From assembly GCF_001540865.1 (NCBI RefSeq), contig NC_033635.1:8378661-8442660 (forward strand): a stretch of 64,000 bases of DNA, given 5' to 3'. Of this stretch, positions 11,681-24,186 are shown one piece after another; the first letter of the stretch is position 1; each line of letters begins with the position of its first letter. The notes beneath the pieces were generated by a model. It was not told where the DNA came from, did not search any database, and worked only from the letters and a program-made list of their open reading frames with translations. The stretch comes from Ananas comosus. Taxonomy: Eukaryota > Streptophyta > Magnoliopsida > Poales > Bromeliaceae. Made by a program: the position numbers and the translations under genes.

Positions 11681-11899
11681 CACCCTCTCGAGCTAATATT
11701 TTCCTGGATCTCCTCCAGCTCAAATACTTCTTCGTAAATCCACTGGAGTACTCTTCCAAAATGTGCAGTTGGATCAAAAACATATTTTCGCAAGTGTAGA
11801 GACATGATAACATGAAATCACATTATGCCTCCCGACAGGTTCGGCGCAAGCAAGCCGATATTACGCTAACGGGGCCTATCCGTGTCCAGACGTCGTAGG
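11681..11899 (-). pseudogene. Frameshifted C-terminal remnant of the gypsy polyprotein
   Basis: Minus-strand peptides such as LRKYVFDPTAHFG and a short NLSGG segment resemble the conserved region downstream of gypsy integrase (the ...NLSGVHxVFHVSxLRKYV...DPT region). They lie just after the stop of the large frame, in other frames. This shows that the C-terminus of the neighbouring polyprotein is broken rather than naturally short. A chromodomain, if once present, would fall in the gap. Confidence 0.6.
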
Positions 11900-14800
11900 T
11901 CAATGATATCGAGGACTTAACTTCCCTCGAATACCAAATCTCTTAACTCCCTTTGTCGGTGATACCTTTAGAAATACGTGATCGCCAACTTGAAATTCCA
12001 GTTCTCGCCGACATTTATCCGCATAGCTCTTTTGTCGACTTTGTGCTGTCAGTAGACGTTCTCGTGCCAGTCGAACTTTAGCTTCAGCTTCTTGCAGTAC
12101 ATCTGGACCCAAAACTAGTCTCTCACCCACTTCACTCCAATGAAGTGGTGATCTGCACTTTCTACCATAAAGGGCTTCAAACGGTGCCATCTGAATACTT
12201 GCTTGATAACTATTGTTATAAGCAAATTCAGCCATAGGCAAGAACTGTGGCCAACTGCCCTGGTAATCAATCACGCAGGCCCGCAACATATCCTCAAGGG
12301 TCTGGATGGTACGTTCAGACTGCCCATCACTCTGGGGCTGGAAAGCAGTACTAAAATCCAGTCGGGTACCCATAGCCTCCTGTAAGCTCCTCCAAAAATG
12401 TGAAACAAAGCGGGTATCTCGATCTGAAACAATAGAGGCTGGTACTCCATGTAATCGCACAATTTCATCAAGGTATACTTGTGCGAGTTTCTCTCCTGAC
12501 CAAGTTGTGTGGATTGGAATAAAGAGGGCAGATTTGGTCAATCTGTCTACAATTACCCAAATGGCATCGTGACCTGCCTGTGAGCGAGGTAATCCAATGA
12601 TGAAATCCATAGTAATCTTCTCCCACTTCCACACTGGTATGGATAAGCTCTGAAGTTTCCCCGCAGGAAGTCGATGTTCAGCCTTAACCTGCTGACAGGT
12701 TAAGCATTTAGCCACGAAATTAGCAACATCCTTTTTTATTCCAGGCCACCAGTAAGTTAACTTCATATCTTTATACATTTTCGTACTCCCAGGGTGTACA
12801 GTATACGGCGCCCGATGTGCTTCTGTTAGAATCTCTTCTTTAATACCAGAATCGGCCGGTATACAGAGCCTATCACCGAATTTCAATAATCCCCGATCAT
12901 CTACGCGAAACTCACTATCATGATCAACAGTGATCTTATCTCGAATCTTCTGCAGGAATTCATCTTGAGTTTGCTTTTCTTTAATTCGATCGATCAGGGT
13001 AGGCTGCACCACTAATGACATAAGTCTCCAAGGCGTATCAGGAGCTACAACTTCGAAACTTAATTGCTCCATTTCTTTTACCAACAGAGGTTGCATTGTT
13101 ATCGACATCGCCAAATTTTCCGTCGATTTTCGACTTAAAGCATCTGCTGCGACATTAGCCTTTCCCGGATGATAGAGGATGGTCAAATCATAATCCTTGA
13201 GTAACTCCAACCATCTACGTTGCCTCAAGTTTAATTCCTTCTGTGTAAACAGATACTTTAAGCTTTTATGATCTGTATAAACTTCGCAACGCTCGCCGTA
13301 GAGGTAGTGGCGCCAAAGCTTTAAAGCAAATACCACAGCTGCTAACTCAAGATCATGTGTAGGGTAGTTCTTTTCATAATCCTTTAATTGGCGAGAAGCA
13401 TAGGCAATTACTCTGCCATTTTGCATTAGAACACACCCTAATCCATTCAGTGATGCATCGCTGTAAATCACATAATCCACTCCAGTAACGGGCAGTGCTA
13501 AAATCGGGGCGGTAGTCAACCGTTCCTTCAGCTCCTGAAAGCTTCTTTCACAGGCTTCATTCCACAGGAATTTAGCTCCTTTATGTGTGAGTCGAGTGAG
13601 AGGAGTGGACATCTTCGCAAATCCTTCTACAAATCTTCGGTAGTATCCTGCCAACCCAAGGAAACTCCGAATTTCAGTGACACTGGTCGGCCTAGGCCAA
13701 TCTTTAATCGCTTCAATCTTCTTGGGATCCACAGCTATCCCAGTTTCAGAAATCACATGGCCCAGAAATGCCACTTCTTGAAGCCAAAATTCGCATTTCT
13801 TTAACTTGGCAAATAGTTCCTTTTCTCGAAGTACTTGTAACACTACTCTCAAATGGTCTTCATGCTCCTTGTCACTTCGAGAATATATCAAGATGTCATC
13901 AATAAACACTACCACAAATCTGTCCAAATAGGGCTTAAAGACACGGTTCATTAAATCCATAAAGGCTGCTGGGGCATTAGTCAATCCAAACGGCATGACT
14001 GTAAATTCATAATGCCCATACCGTGTTCTAAAAGCAGTCTTAGAAACATCTTCAGGCTTAATCTTGAGCTGATGATAGCCTGATTGCAAATCGATTTTGG
14101 AGTATACTTTCGATCCTTGCAGCTGATCGAATAAGTCATCAATTCTGGGCAATGGATATTTATTCTTGATTGTGACTTTGTTGATTTCTCGATAATCCAC
14201 GCACAATCGAAGAGATCCATCTTTCTTCTTGACAAATAACACCGGTGCTCCCCAAGGCGATACACTCGGTCGAATAAATCCTTTGTCTAAAAGATCTTGT
14301 AATTGTGCCTTCAGCTCTTTTAACTCAGCGGGTGCCATTCTATAGGGTGCTTTAGAAATAGGAGTTGTCCCAGGGACAAGATCAATCACAAACTCCACTT
14401 CCCTATCAGGTGGCATGCCCGGCAACTCAGCTGGAAACACATCCCCGAATTCTCGCACAACTGGAATATCATCAATCTTGACGGTTTTTCCGTCACTCAT
14501 AGAAATGCTAGCCAAGTAGGCTACACAACCCCTCCGAATCAACTGTCGTGCTCGCGAAGAGCTAATGGTCATTGCGAACAATGAACTCTGGCACCCTTTA
14601 TAAACAAACTCCTGCTGACCCGGTTCCCGAAAGGTCACCGTTCTGTTCGTGCAATCTATGGTGGCATAATACTGTGTCAACCAATCCATACCCAATACTA
14701 CATCAAACTCACCTAGTTTGTGTAGTGCCAGTAAATCCACTGGCATGATCCAGTCGCCTACCCTAACTGGGCAGCGAGGGCAAAACTCACGAACATCAAG

Positions 14801-16384
14801 GGTATGGTCAGGTACAATCACTCGTCCCAGATGCAAAGTAGGTGCTAAAGAAATGCTATACAACTCGGCGAACTGCCGATCAATAAAAGAATGCGATGCA
14901 CCAGTATCAAATAATGCACGAACACGAATATCATAAAGCATAATGATACCTGCTACGACCTCCTGTGCTGCAGCGGCGCCCTCGGTCTGGGCGGCATACA
15001 TCCGCCCACTCGAACCCTGCTGTGAACTCTCTGACTGCCGCTGTCCTGGTGGTCGCCTAGACTGATAGGGTGCTGTCGGGGTCCCCTGGCTCGGAGCTGA
15101 AGATGCAGGTGCAGTCGCCGACGAGGGTGCAGGCAAAGAACCTCTCGGGCACTCTGAGCGAAAGTGGCCCTCCTGGCTGCAAAGAAAGCACCTGCCCCCA
15201 CGCTGTGGACACTGTGGCGGTACATGAGGCCCACCACAGATAACACAACGCGGTGGTCGACGACGCTCGGGTGCTCCACAGGGTGCTGAAGAATCTCGAC
15301 CCCTCGACTGACCTGACTGTCCCCTCGGATACTTTGGTGGCTTTCTAAAGGATTGCTGACCACTGCTCTCAACTGCTGGTCTTTTTCCTTTGCTTCTATC
15401 CACAACGTCTCTTTCTTTCATTATCTCTGCCCCCTTCTCAACAATCAAGGCCCGGTTCACTACATCCCGGTAAGTGGAGAGGTTTGATGCCTGGACCAAT
15501 CTGAAAATTGCAGGTCGCAAACCCACCTCAAAGATACGAGCCTTGTCCTCATCATCTCGAACGAAAAAAGGAACGCAGTGCAGTAATCGGGAGAACTCTC
15601 GCTCGTACTCAGCCACTGTCCTGTCCCCCTGTCTCAAGTTTCTCAAATCCCTTTCCATCTGCCTCTTTACACTCTGAGGAAAGTAAGTAGTCAACAACAA
15701 TTCCTTAAATCTGCTCCACGTGATAGCGGACAAATCAGCACGAGGATCCTCACGGATATCCACCCACCACCTATACGCCTCACCATCAAGGTGGTGTGTC
15801 GCAAACCAAACTCGGTACCGCTCCTCAACAAATGTATCATAGAATAGCTTCTCCATATGCATTAACCATTTCTCGACCACCCAGTGATCTGCTTTTTCCC
15901 CGTCAAAAACACGAGGGTTGCAGCGACGGAATTCATTCAGTCGTTCCATCATCCGCTCTCGCTCCTCAACCCCCACCATCTCGGGTAACACTGTACCAGA
16001 TGCTGCTACAGGTACTAGTGGTGGTACTACTGTCTCCGGTCGGGTCTCTGCCCTCGGAGCTACTGGGGGTGTGTCAAGTACAGGTGACTGTGCTCTCACT
16101 GTCGCATCCCTGTCCGGTACTGTAGGTATAGGATCCGGAATCTCTCTGTCAGTCGTCTGCCGCAGTAACAGATCCTCTAACCTCTTCATCCTGTCCTCCT
16201 GACGACGCACAGCATCCATCTGCTGTCGTGCTGCTGCAGCCTGCTGAGTAACCAAATCCGTCAACATCGCAAGCTGATCCTGTAACTCATGGATCCCACT
16301 AGATCCCGAAGTAACAGAAGTCCCCACTTCCTCTGCATTTGTCGCCTCAGCTGCCCCGGCGGCTTGCGAACGAGTCAACGGCAT
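11900..16384 (-). CDS. Ty3/gypsy gag-pol polyprotein, long open frame
   Basis: This is a single uninterrupted frame of about 1494 codons. I start it at the Met of MPLTRSQ (16384), because the related copy at 23835 starts the same way; the frame stays open nine codons upstream. Domain order (residues counted from the upstream Met): gag about 160-320, zinc knuckle [14 protein letters not shown] about 405, aspartic protease [12 protein letters not shown] about 498, RT with [11 protein letters not shown] about 835, RNase H with [11 protein letters not shown] about 980, integrase HHCC zinc region about 1200-1250, and integrase core with VSDRDTRF and DGQSERT up to about 1370. The protein makes the capsid and the enzymes for reverse transcription and integration. 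It stops at KLSPRYH, before the usual C-terminal segment, so it is probably not fully functional. Confidence 0.93.
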   Translation of the reverse strand: MPLTRSQAAGAAEATNAEEVGTSVTSGSSGIHELQDQLAMLTDLVTQQAAAARQQMDAVRRQEDRMKRLEDLLLRQTTDREIPDPIPTVPDRDATVRAQSPVLDTPPVAPRAETRPETVVPPLVPVAASGTVLPEMVGVEERERMMERLNEFRRCNPRVFDGEKADHWVVEKWLMHMEKLFYDTFVEERYRVWFATHHLDGEAYRWWVDIREDPRADLSAITWSRFKELLLTTYFPQSVKRQMERDLRNLRQGDRTVAEYEREFSRLLHCVPFFVRDDEDKARIFEVGLRPAIFRLVQASNLSTYRDVVNRALIVEKGAEIMKERDVVDRSKGKRPAVESSGQQSFRKPPKYPRGQSGQSRGRDSSAPCGAPERRRPPRCVICGGPHVPPQCPQRGGRCFLCSQEGHFRSECPRGSLPAPSSATAPASSAPSQGTPTAPYQSRRPPGQRQSESSQQGSSGRMYAAQTEGAAAAQEVVAGIIMLYDIRVRALFDTGASHSFIDRQFAELYSISLAPTLHLGRVIVPDHTLDVREFCPRCPVRVGDWIMPVDLLALHKLGEFDVVLGMDWLTQYYATIDCTNRTVTFREPGQQEFVYKGCQSSLFAMTISSSRARQLIRRGCVAYLASISMSDGKTVKIDDIPVVREFGDVFPAELPGMPPDREVEFVIDLVPGTTPISKAPYRMAPAELKELKAQLQDLLDKGFIRPSVSPWGAPVLFVKKKDGSLRLCVDYREINKVTIKNKYPLPRIDDLFDQLQGSKVYSKIDLQSGYHQLKIKPEDVSKTAFRTRYGHYEFTVMPFGLTNAPAAFMDLMNRVFKPYLDRFVVVFIDDILIYSRSDKEHEDHLRVVLQVLREKELFAKLKKCEFWLQEVAFLGHVISETGIAVDPKKIEAIKDWPRPTSVTEIRSFLGLAGYYRRFVEGFAKMSTPLTRLTHKGAKFLWNEACERSFQELKERLTTAPILALPVTGVDYVIYSDASLNGLGCVLMQNGRVIAYASRQLKDYEKNYPTHDLELAAVVFALKLWRHYLYGERCEVYTDHKSLKYLFTQKELNLRQRRWLELLKDYDLTILYHPGKANVAADALSRKSTENLAMSITMQPLLVKEMEQLSFEVVAPDTPWRLMSLVVQPTLIDRIKEKQTQDEFLQKIRDKITVDHDSEFRVDDRGLLKFGDRLCIPADSGIKEEILTEAHRAPYTVHPGSTKMYKDMKLTYWWPGIKKDVANFVAKCLTCQQVKAEHRLPAGKLQSLSIPVWKWEKITMDFIIGLPRSQAGHDAIWVIVDRLTKSALFIPIHTTWSGEKLAQVYLDEIVRLHGVPASIVSDRDTRFVSHFWRSLQEAMGTRLDFSTAFQPQSDGQSERTIQTLEDMLRACVIDYQGSWPQFLPMAEFAYNNSYQASIQMAPFEALYGRKCRSPLHWSEVGERLVLGPDVLQEAEAKVRLARERLLTAQSRQKSYADKCRRELEFQVGDHVFLKVSPTKGVKRFGIRGKLSPRYH

Positions 16385-16560
16385 CTTAAGCTGCAGCACA
16401 AAAACAAACATAGGTCAATAAACCCTATACTATTGAACCCTCATTGAGGATATAACCAGCTAATGAAGCGAAAGTAATGAAATGTAACGCGTACTAACTT
16501 CCGATGTCACGTTGTCGGCCGCCAACGTGACCCTCTGCAAAGTTAGTAATTGCACATTCC
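16385..16560 (-). other. Leader of the gypsy element, cut by a single N
   Basis: This is nearly identical to 23836-24003, upstream of the second gag copy, so it is the untranslated leader between primer binding site and gag. In the other copy the leader continues for ~180 bp to a primer-binding-site region and LTR. Here it stops at a single N at 16561 and unrelated LTR sequence follows. Confidence 0.7.
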
Positions 16561-16561
16561 N

Positions 16562-16757
16562 TGTGGTTCTTGCTCTTAAATGTATTGCACTTGTGTGCGC
16601 TATGTTCGATCATGTATGTTATCTAAGCATTTCTGGGCGCTTATTTGTACATGATCTGGTTGTTTAGCCTTGGGCGGACAGGAGAGGTGCTGTCCGTTCG
16701 GCGTCTGTTCGACGCGCCCGAACCGGACCAAATTGGTAGCGGCATCGGGGCGTGACA
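16562..16757 (+). mobile_element. LTR end fragment (plus orientation)
   Basis: The segment ends ggggcgtgaca, the 3' terminus shared by the LTRs of this family. Its reverse complement starts TGTCACGCCCC like the solo LTR at 25504, with shared tcggacag/ctgtccg words. Its other end is the single N at 16561. Confidence 0.6.
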
Positions 16758-18132
16758 TACTCCTTTAGCGTTTAGCTTTTACATTCATTAGCATACTTTA
16801 CATACATTTACTTAGCATCTAGCTCATGTCATTATATGCATTTATTAGCATCATTGCCGTACATTCTTAATTAGCATTCTTATTATGCATTCTTACTTAA
16901 CATTCTTGTCATGCATCAATAGTGAAACACACTACACTTTGGCATGAAGGCGACCTAGTCGCTTCGGTAAACACAACCCACCTCTTAATGCGTTCCAATT
17001 GCTTGTCGTCACTTGCAATCGGCCTCCCGCGGCACCCGTGACCCGGTTCGGCTCGAACTCTCGCGCGACCACCCGAACGACCACCAATTCGCGATCCGTC
17101 TGTTCGGGAGTTTATTCCCCGACACCACGATGCTCCCGATCCATTTTCATGATTTTTGGAGGCTTATCCCGCGTGCTGCGGCTATCTGTACCAAAACAGA
17201 TTGTTTCGTCAATAACTTCGCGTACGCTCGTCGGATTGTCGAACCGAGCGCACCAACGCGTTCGTTATACCCCCAATTAGGTTTGTATAGGGTCAATTGA
17301 GATCAAACTCAACTATTTACAAAAACCCCTTTTGGAGCCCTAATATGCAACTATTGCAAAATGCCCCATTTCATCTTATGAATCAAGCATAAACCATCTA
17401 TTTAGCATGCTAAGATTCCATCTAAACCATCTTTATAGTATAAGAACTTAACCCTAAAGATCTACCATTAAAGCTCCAAGAAGCTTACCTCAAGAAGCTT
17501 GCTCCATTGCAAGGAGGAAGAAGATGAGGATGACTCTCTCCTCCTTGTCTTCTTCTCCTTCTTTTTCTTCTCTTCTCCTTTTTCTTCTCTTCACCTTCCT
17601 CTTTTACTTTCTAGAGAGAGAGAGGAGAGATTTTGGTGCAATATGGTGAGGGAAAGGGAGAGAGAGAGAGGTTCTAATCCTCTCTTTACTCATAACCCAT
17701 GCACAAAATGCCAATAAGTCCCTCAACAATGCCTCTCTCGCAACAGCCCGAACTGGGCATTTTCGGGGTCTAGGACCGGTCCCAAGCAGTGAGAGACCGG
17801 TCCCCGAAAGGCCAGAATTCCAGACTTAGCCAATTTTTTAGCATTTTCAACCTCTATCCTTTTTCACTCCGTTTTCGCTCGTTTTCGCTCGTTTGACCTC
17901 CGTTTCTTTTCAAATCGAACCGAGACTCTCCAAACATGTTTTCGAACATGTTTTCATCATCTTTTCATCCACGCTAATGCCGGATTTAGGTCCACGGTCC
18001 AACATAGCCTTTCGGGTTCCGTTCTCGCGCCCTACGCGCACCGAAGCACCCGAACTTTGCCGAAACGATTACAATGGCTTTCTAAGCTAACATACATCGT
18101 AACTTCATGAATTAGAAGTTCGGTATATTACA
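16758..18132 (-). mobile_element. Partial LTR (minus orientation)
   Basis: It ends with ggtatattaca at 18132, i.e. a minus-strand TGTAATATACC start. It shares the order of landmarks with the solo LTR at 26.9-28.0 kb: an acccccaattaggttt segment, GA-rich microsatellite, gaactgggcattttcg, and then a short ACCGGT pair at about 17772-17812. It lies back to back with the previous LTR fragment, an arrangement that normal insertion does not give. Confidence 0.6.
17765..17816. repeat. ACCGGT palindrome pair, copy 2
   Basis: Two gACCGGTccc/gagACCGGTcccc units about 30 bp apart sit at the same relative place in the LTR as the larger arrays at 11.2 and 27.6 kb. Confidence 0.8.
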
Positions 18133-19663
18133 CAGTGCTATGACTAAATCATGCTGATATGCTCAATGCGAAAATTGGTAGAAAATCGATGCCTTGATTG
18201 AAGCCAAATATAAAGGCATACAACGCCGAACCATGATCAACTAGATCGAAACACACGACAAAAGAGTCGATGTGTTGTCTGGACCCGGGTCCACAGATAT
18301 ACAATATATGAAAGCCTGCTCTACATGTCTACGAACAACTATCACCATGCAACTATCAAGATATAGATAAACGAACAATAAACAAAGGCAACCGACATGT
18401 AGAGACTAAAATACTGATATGCAAGTGCAATAGCAAGGAAAAGGAAAGTAAAACAATCTCACTGACTTCCAGGTTGAAGCACCCACCTGTCACAGTCGCG
18501 TCTGAATTCTGGACGCGCAAGAAGTCAACCGGACCTACGATGGGTCCACCGAGTTAGAGACAAACCCCTACTGACTCAACGAAAGAACTGACACAAATCC
18601 CACATCCCGAGATTCAGTTTCCCAACAATCGAGCTCCGCAAACCACCGAGAACGCCCTGAAATCACACCGGGACATCCCCGGGACCCACATAAAGTCCCA
18701 GAAGGCACCGACTTGCACTAGGAGCTGACCGCTACCTCGAAACACACCCATTTGGGTGTTCTGGCAACAATCACTAAGTCCTACACCAAAATGATTCTCT
18801 TCGGATAACCATTCTAATTCGGGTTATCGAAAATGTCTAATTCGACATTGGAATCCACCGCCGCTCGCCCGACATCTTCGGACACTCGAGACGGCATAGG
18901 TGACCAGCCAACACGGCTCTACAGCAAAACAAACGGCAATCCAAAAGCATCGAAAGAATCCCGACCCAAAACAGCATTTCTCTGGCGGGTTTCGCCGAAA
19001 AACGCGCAAAACGGCAACTCGATCCCCGTGGAAGGCCCCAAACCTTAGATAATCAATCCAGAGGTCACCTACACTCTGCCCACAGTAGCCACCCCAATTG
19101 TGCAAAAGACCCTTCCATAAACAATATAGCATTTATATGAATAGTGGGTAGAGATACCGCGATCCGAGCATTCCCGAGGTCGGCCGAGGCGAAGGCCGTG
19201 CTCACTGTCCGAAGCACAGCGAGCAATCGAGGAGCAGACAAGAACGTCCCAAAAATAAGCGGTCGAGGCGAACGGGAAGCGACGGAGGTGAAAACCCAAG
19301 ATCAGGCCTCTGCGGCGGAAGTTGAGGTGAGTATTGTGATCGGGGGACTCTCAGGATTACGGTGCTCCCCTCCGTAAGTTCCGAGGAGGTCCGGATGCGT
19401 CGAAACAGCGCGATGATCGAAACCAAGTATAACCGGCCAATAGGAGAGGTTCTGGGTTCACTCCGGCCTACTGGGGCTCCAGCGGTAAGGGCGCCGGTGG
19501 CAGCCGGATGCGGTCGCCTACGGGAAGCCGGCGCGTGCATCGGCCGGCAACAAGGCGGTGGGCAATGATACCCTAGCCACAAGAAACAAGGGGAGAGATC
19601 GACTTTGCTTCTCCGGCAACGGCGGCCACAGGGCGGCGTCGACCGATGGCGAGGGTACCCGGA
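18133..19663. other. Unassigned GC-richer segment, probably LTR-derived
   Basis: No protein family is recognised on either strand. The overlapping open frames at 18824-19852 give arginine- and serine-rich peptides typical of non-coding GC-rich DNA. Position between LTR pieces and a contig-like boundary suggests LTR or leader sequence of another gypsy element. Confidence 0.35.
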
Positions 19664-20049
19664 TGTCACGCCCGGGTACCAGCGGAAGCATATCCGGTAC
19701 GTGCACAGACCCGCCATACACCTGCAGTATATAAGGCGTCTACGAAGAAGGCAAGTCGATAGGAAGTAAAACCAAGAGAGTCCTATCCTGATATCAGAGC
19801 AATGTACAAGTCGATTTACAATCAGTAAAAGAACCGAGAGTATACAATCCAAAATCCCAACAAAAGGAGAAGAAGTAAAAAAAACTATAACATCTGGATC
19901 TACAACCTATATACAATATAGGGTATACAAAAACATCTGTACAAAGGTGGTCACTCTATACAATGGACATCACCCTCGGCCGTAGCCCGAGTAGCAAGGT
20001 GATCGACTAGCACGCTCCTAGCAAAGTCTAGCTAGACGCGACTCCCTTG
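19664..20049 (-). mobile_element. LTR fragment cut at a single N
   Basis: This starts tgtcacgcccgggtacc and matches 20180-20560 closely. It stops inside the LTR at gcgactcccttg, where a single N (20050) joins it to element leader sequence. Confidence 0.75.
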
Positions 20050-20159
20050 NCAAAGTATTTTCGCTAACAACAACCTCGACTAGACATCGTCTCTCACGAG
20101 CCTATCCTTATAGTTCAACCAGCCTAAGGTTTGCTAGGTCTACGAAGACTCAACCCTAG

Positions 20160-20171
20160 GCTCTGATACCA
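20160..20171 (-). other. Primer binding site, initiator tRNA-Met type
   Basis: The minus strand reads TGGTATCAGAGC, the classic plant LTR-element primer site complementary to the 3' end of tRNA-iMet. It lies about 8 bp from the LTR end at 20180, which confirms a minus-strand element whose 5' LTR is to the right. Confidence 0.85.
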
Positions 20172-20179
20172 CTATAATC

Positions 20180-22051
20180 TGTCACGCCCGGGTACCAGCG
20201 GAAGCATATCCGGCACGTGCACAGACCCGCCATACACCTGCAGTATATAAGGCGTCTACAAGAAGCAAGTCGATAGAAAGTAAAGCAAAGAGAGTCCTAT
20301 CCTGATATCAGAGCAATGTACAAGTCGATATACTATCAGTAAAAGAACAAAGAGTGTACAATCCAAAATCTCGACAGAAGAGAAGTATCACGGCTGTAGT
20401 TCTCGGTCCAAAGAGTACATATACATCACGGGTATACAAAAATAGGTACAATGGTGGTTTCTCTATACAAAAGGGACATCACCCTCGGTCGTAGCCCGAG
20501 TAGCAAGGTGATCGACTAGCACGCTCCTAGCAACGACTAGCTAGACGCGACTTCCTTGCCACGATCCCTAGCCTCTCCTGCAGATGGCTCTGTAAAAACA
20601 ACCACCAAAAGGGCGTGAGAACTATTAACAATAGTTCCCAGTGGGTAAGCCGCTAGCCTCGGCGAATTACACCACTAGGCTCATGATGTACTGAAAGTAA
20701 GTAGAAGCGATAAATGCATGATATAGAAATATGCAGTGCTAACCGGTAACAAGCATGTATTCAACATGTAAATATGATTTCTGCAGTAATGAATCAACTA
20801 AATAATAGAAGTATTGCAACTATTATGAACATGATCCTACACATAATCATAGAAATGTAAGTACTACTGTACACTACAACTGATACTCATTCATTACTGT
20901 CATTATCATTTCCACTCTCATTTTCATTCACTAGGACCTACCCAAGGTAGTCCAACTTGCGCCGCGCCTAATGGCCCCGTGGTAGTATACACTCCCCACG
21001 GCAATCCACTTCGGCACCAAATCCCGCACGGGCTAGCAACTGTCGCGTAGGCCAACTCCGGAGTGCCGGCTTGTAGGGAGCGACCCTCACAAGCGTGTGC
21101 GAATGAGCACGGTGGCAGGCAAGCACAATCCATTGTCCACATGTCTCAATTTTCATATTTTCATTTACAATGTTCTTACCCTCGATCCTCCGATCGGAAT
21201 TTCAATACACAAATAGTAACAAGAACTAGTATCCACTAGATTGTAAACATGTAAGGGTAATGCTAAATCACATGGCATTATAATCTTTCCACTATCATGA
21301 CATTATCAACAAGTCATAGTTCTCTACTTTAGAGTCAAGAGCATGTCATTGTTCTCTATTGTTCATAAGTCATTCAACTGAATTGAATATGAATATAAAT
21401 ACTTTCATGCCTATATGTTCTCTACTTTATAGAGATTTCATTCTACTTAAGCATCAATTATCACAATGATATGTTTCCAATTCTCTATCAATCACATATG
21501 CACTCAATGCACCTATGCGATTATTCTATTCTGTAAATACATATAGAACATAGGGGAACTCCACTTGCTCTGGTTAGGTCCGACCCACCTAGTACTAAGT
21601 AGCCCAACGGAGTCCCAAACTCCAGCTCAATCAAGTTTCAGCCCTGCGGAAGAACAAATGTTGGAATCGCATCAAACGTAACCGAACTGCCCAAATTCGG
21701 CTCAATTGCACATGGTACAAGGTAGCAACTTAAATCCCTGTTTTGGGTCAGTGAAATACCTCAAGTTAAGCCTCCAAAAGCTCTCACCACTCAGCTGAAA
21801 GCAATCCAAGGGTCAAATGCAATCCTGCTGCGAATAAATGTTAAACGGCGTCAAAACGCTCGTATCCTAGTTCCAAAAGCCGAAACCATGCGAATTCAGT
21901 TTTCTAACTGAACTTACAGCTTACCTCTGGATGAAACACCCTGTAAACAAGTTCCCAAGATCACTAATTTCACGTAAAATGCATCGGTCACCTGCTGCGG
22001 AGAAACCAATTTCCAAACTGCATCAATAGTTCGATTAATGTCGTATAGTTA
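20180..22051 (-). mobile_element. 5' LTR of the minus-strand gypsy element, truncated
   Basis: It begins tgtcacgcccgggtacc next to the primer binding site and aligns with the LTR at 24187-25498 plus 27996-29300. The alignment ends near 22051, where the gag-protease relic starts, so several hundred bases of the LTR including the far TGTAATATAC terminus are missing. Confidence 0.75.
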
Positions 22052-23835
22052 TAAACAAACTCTTGCTGACCCGGTTCCCTAAAGGTTACCGTTCTGTTCG
22101 TGCAATCTATGGTGGCATAATATTGTGTCAACCAATCCATACCCAATACTACATCAAACTCACCTAGTTTGTGTAGTGCCAATAAATCCACTGGCATAAT
22201 CCAGTCGCCTACCCTAACTGGGCAGCGAGGGCAAAACTCACGAACATCTAGGATATGGTCAGGTACAACTACTCGTCCCAGATGCAAAGTAGGTGCTAAA
22301 GGAATGCTATGCAACTCGGCGAACTGCCGATCAATAAAAGAATGCGAAGCACCAGAATCAAATAATGCACGAACACGAATATCATAAAGCATAATAATAC
22401 CTGCTACGACCTCCTGTGCTGCTGCAGCGCCCTCAGTCTGGGCGGCATACATCCGCCCACTCGAACCCTGCTGCGAGCTCTCCGACTGCCGCTGTCCTGG
22501 TGGTCGCCTAGACTGATACGGTGCTGTCGGGGTCCCCTGGCTCGGAGCTGAAGATGCAGGCGCAGTCGCTGACGAGGGTGCAGGCAAAGAACCTCTCGGG
22601 CACTCTGAACGAAAATGGCCCTCCTGGCCGCAAAGAAAGCACCTGCCCCCACGCTGTGGACACTGTGGCGGTACGTGAGGCCCACCACAGATAACACAAC
22701 GCGGCGGTCGACGACGCTCGGGTGCTCCACGGGGTGCCGAAGAACCTCGACCCCTCGACTGTCCTGACTGTCCCCTCGGATACTTTGACGGTCTCCGAAA
22801 GGACTGCTGACCACTGCTCTCGACTGCTGGCCTCTTTCCCTTGCTTCTATCCACAACGTCTCTTTCTTTCATAATCTCCGCCCCTTTCTTAACGATCAAT
22901 GCTCTGTTCACTACATCCCTGTAAGTAGATAGGTTTGACGCCTGGACCAATCGGAAAATCGCAGGTCGCAAACCCACCTCAAATATGCGAGCCTTGTCCT
23001 CATCATCTCGAACTACAAAAGGAACGCAGTGCAGTAATCGGGAGAACTCTCGCTCGTACTCTGCCACTGTCCTGTCCCCCTGCCTCAGGTTTCTCAGATC
23101 CCTTTCCATCTGTCTCTTTACACTCTGAGGAAAGTAAGTAGTCAATAACAATTCCTTGAATCTCGTCCAGGTGATAGCGGATAAATCAGCACGGGGATCC
23201 TCACGGATATCCACCCACCACCTGTAAGCCTCGCCATCAAGGTGGTGTGTCGCAAACCAAACTCGATACCGCTCCTCAACAAATGTATCATAGAATAGCT
23301 TCTCCATGTGCATTAGCCATTTCTCGACCACCCAGTGATCTGCTTTCTCCCCGTCAAAGATACGAGGGGTGCAACGACGGAATTAATTCAATTGTTCCAT
23401 CATCCGTTCTCGCTCCTCAGCCCCCACCATCTCGGGTAACACTGTCCCTGATGTTGCTACAGGTACTGGTGGTGGTACTACTGTCTCCTGTCGGGTCTCT
23501 GCCCTCGGAGCCACTGGAGGTGTATCAAGTACAGGTGACTGTGCTCTCACTGTAGTGCCCCCCTCTGGTGCTATAGGTACAGAATCTGGAATCTCTCTGT
23601 CGGTCGTCTGCCGCAGTAACAGATCCTCTAACCTCTTCATCCTGTCCTCCTGTCGACGCACAGCATCCATCTGCTGTCGTGCTGCCGCAGCCTGCTGAGT
23701 AACCAAATCCGTCAACATCGCAAGCTGATCCTACAACTCATGGATCCCACTAGATCCCGAAGTAACAGAAGTCCCCACTTCCTCTGCATCCGCCGCCTCA
23801 GCTGCCCTGGCGGCTTGCGAATGAGTCAAAGGCAT
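22052..23835 (-). pseudogene. Truncated gag-protease copy of the same gypsy family
   Basis: The minus-strand translation is very similar to the first ~575 residues of the polyprotein at 11900-16384. It has the same gag, zinc knuckle [14 protein letters not shown] and protease, but with ALFDSGASHSFI, so the catalytic DTG is DSG. It starts at MPLTHSQ (23835). Two nonsense changes break it: TAG in the HELQDQL region near 23733 and TAA in the LNEFRR region near 23381. It ends abruptly after QQEFVY, joined to LTR sequence at about 22051. RT, RNase H and integrase are absent. Confidence 0.88.
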
Positions 23836-24186
23836 CTTAAGCTGCAGCACAAAAACAAACATAGGTCAATAAACCCTATACTATTAAACCCTCATCGAGG
23901 ATAAAACCAACTAATCAAGCGAAAGTAATGAAATGTAACGCGTACTAACTTCCGATGTCACGTTGTCGGCCGCCAACGTGACCCTCTGCAAAGTTAGTAC
24001 TTGCACATCCCGATCAAACTCCTGCTATTCGGAGTTTATCAAGTTACCCAACTTCAAAGTATTTTCGCTAACTAACAACCGTCGACTAGACATCGTCTCT
24101 CACGACCTTCACTTATAGTTCAACCAGCGCCTCAAGGTTTCGCTAGGTCTACGAAGACTCAACCTATAGGCTTGATCAACTATAAT
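23836..24186 (-). other. Leader between gag and LTR, error-rich
   Basis: The first part matches 16385-16560 cleanly. From about 24050 it matches 20051-20179 but with frequent one- to three-base indels. The primer-site region reads gcttgatcaa where the good copy has gctctgatacca. Confidence 0.65.

Noticed and set aside
17499..17717. Open frame with acidic and serine/phenylalanine-rich peptide
   Set aside because: It runs through a CT/GA-rich low-complexity part of an LTR; no domain, not conserved in the sister LTRs.
18824..19852. Several overlapping open frames on both strands in GC-rich DNA
   Set aside because: They arise from low stop frequency in GC-rich sequence; peptides are compositionally biased and match no family I know.
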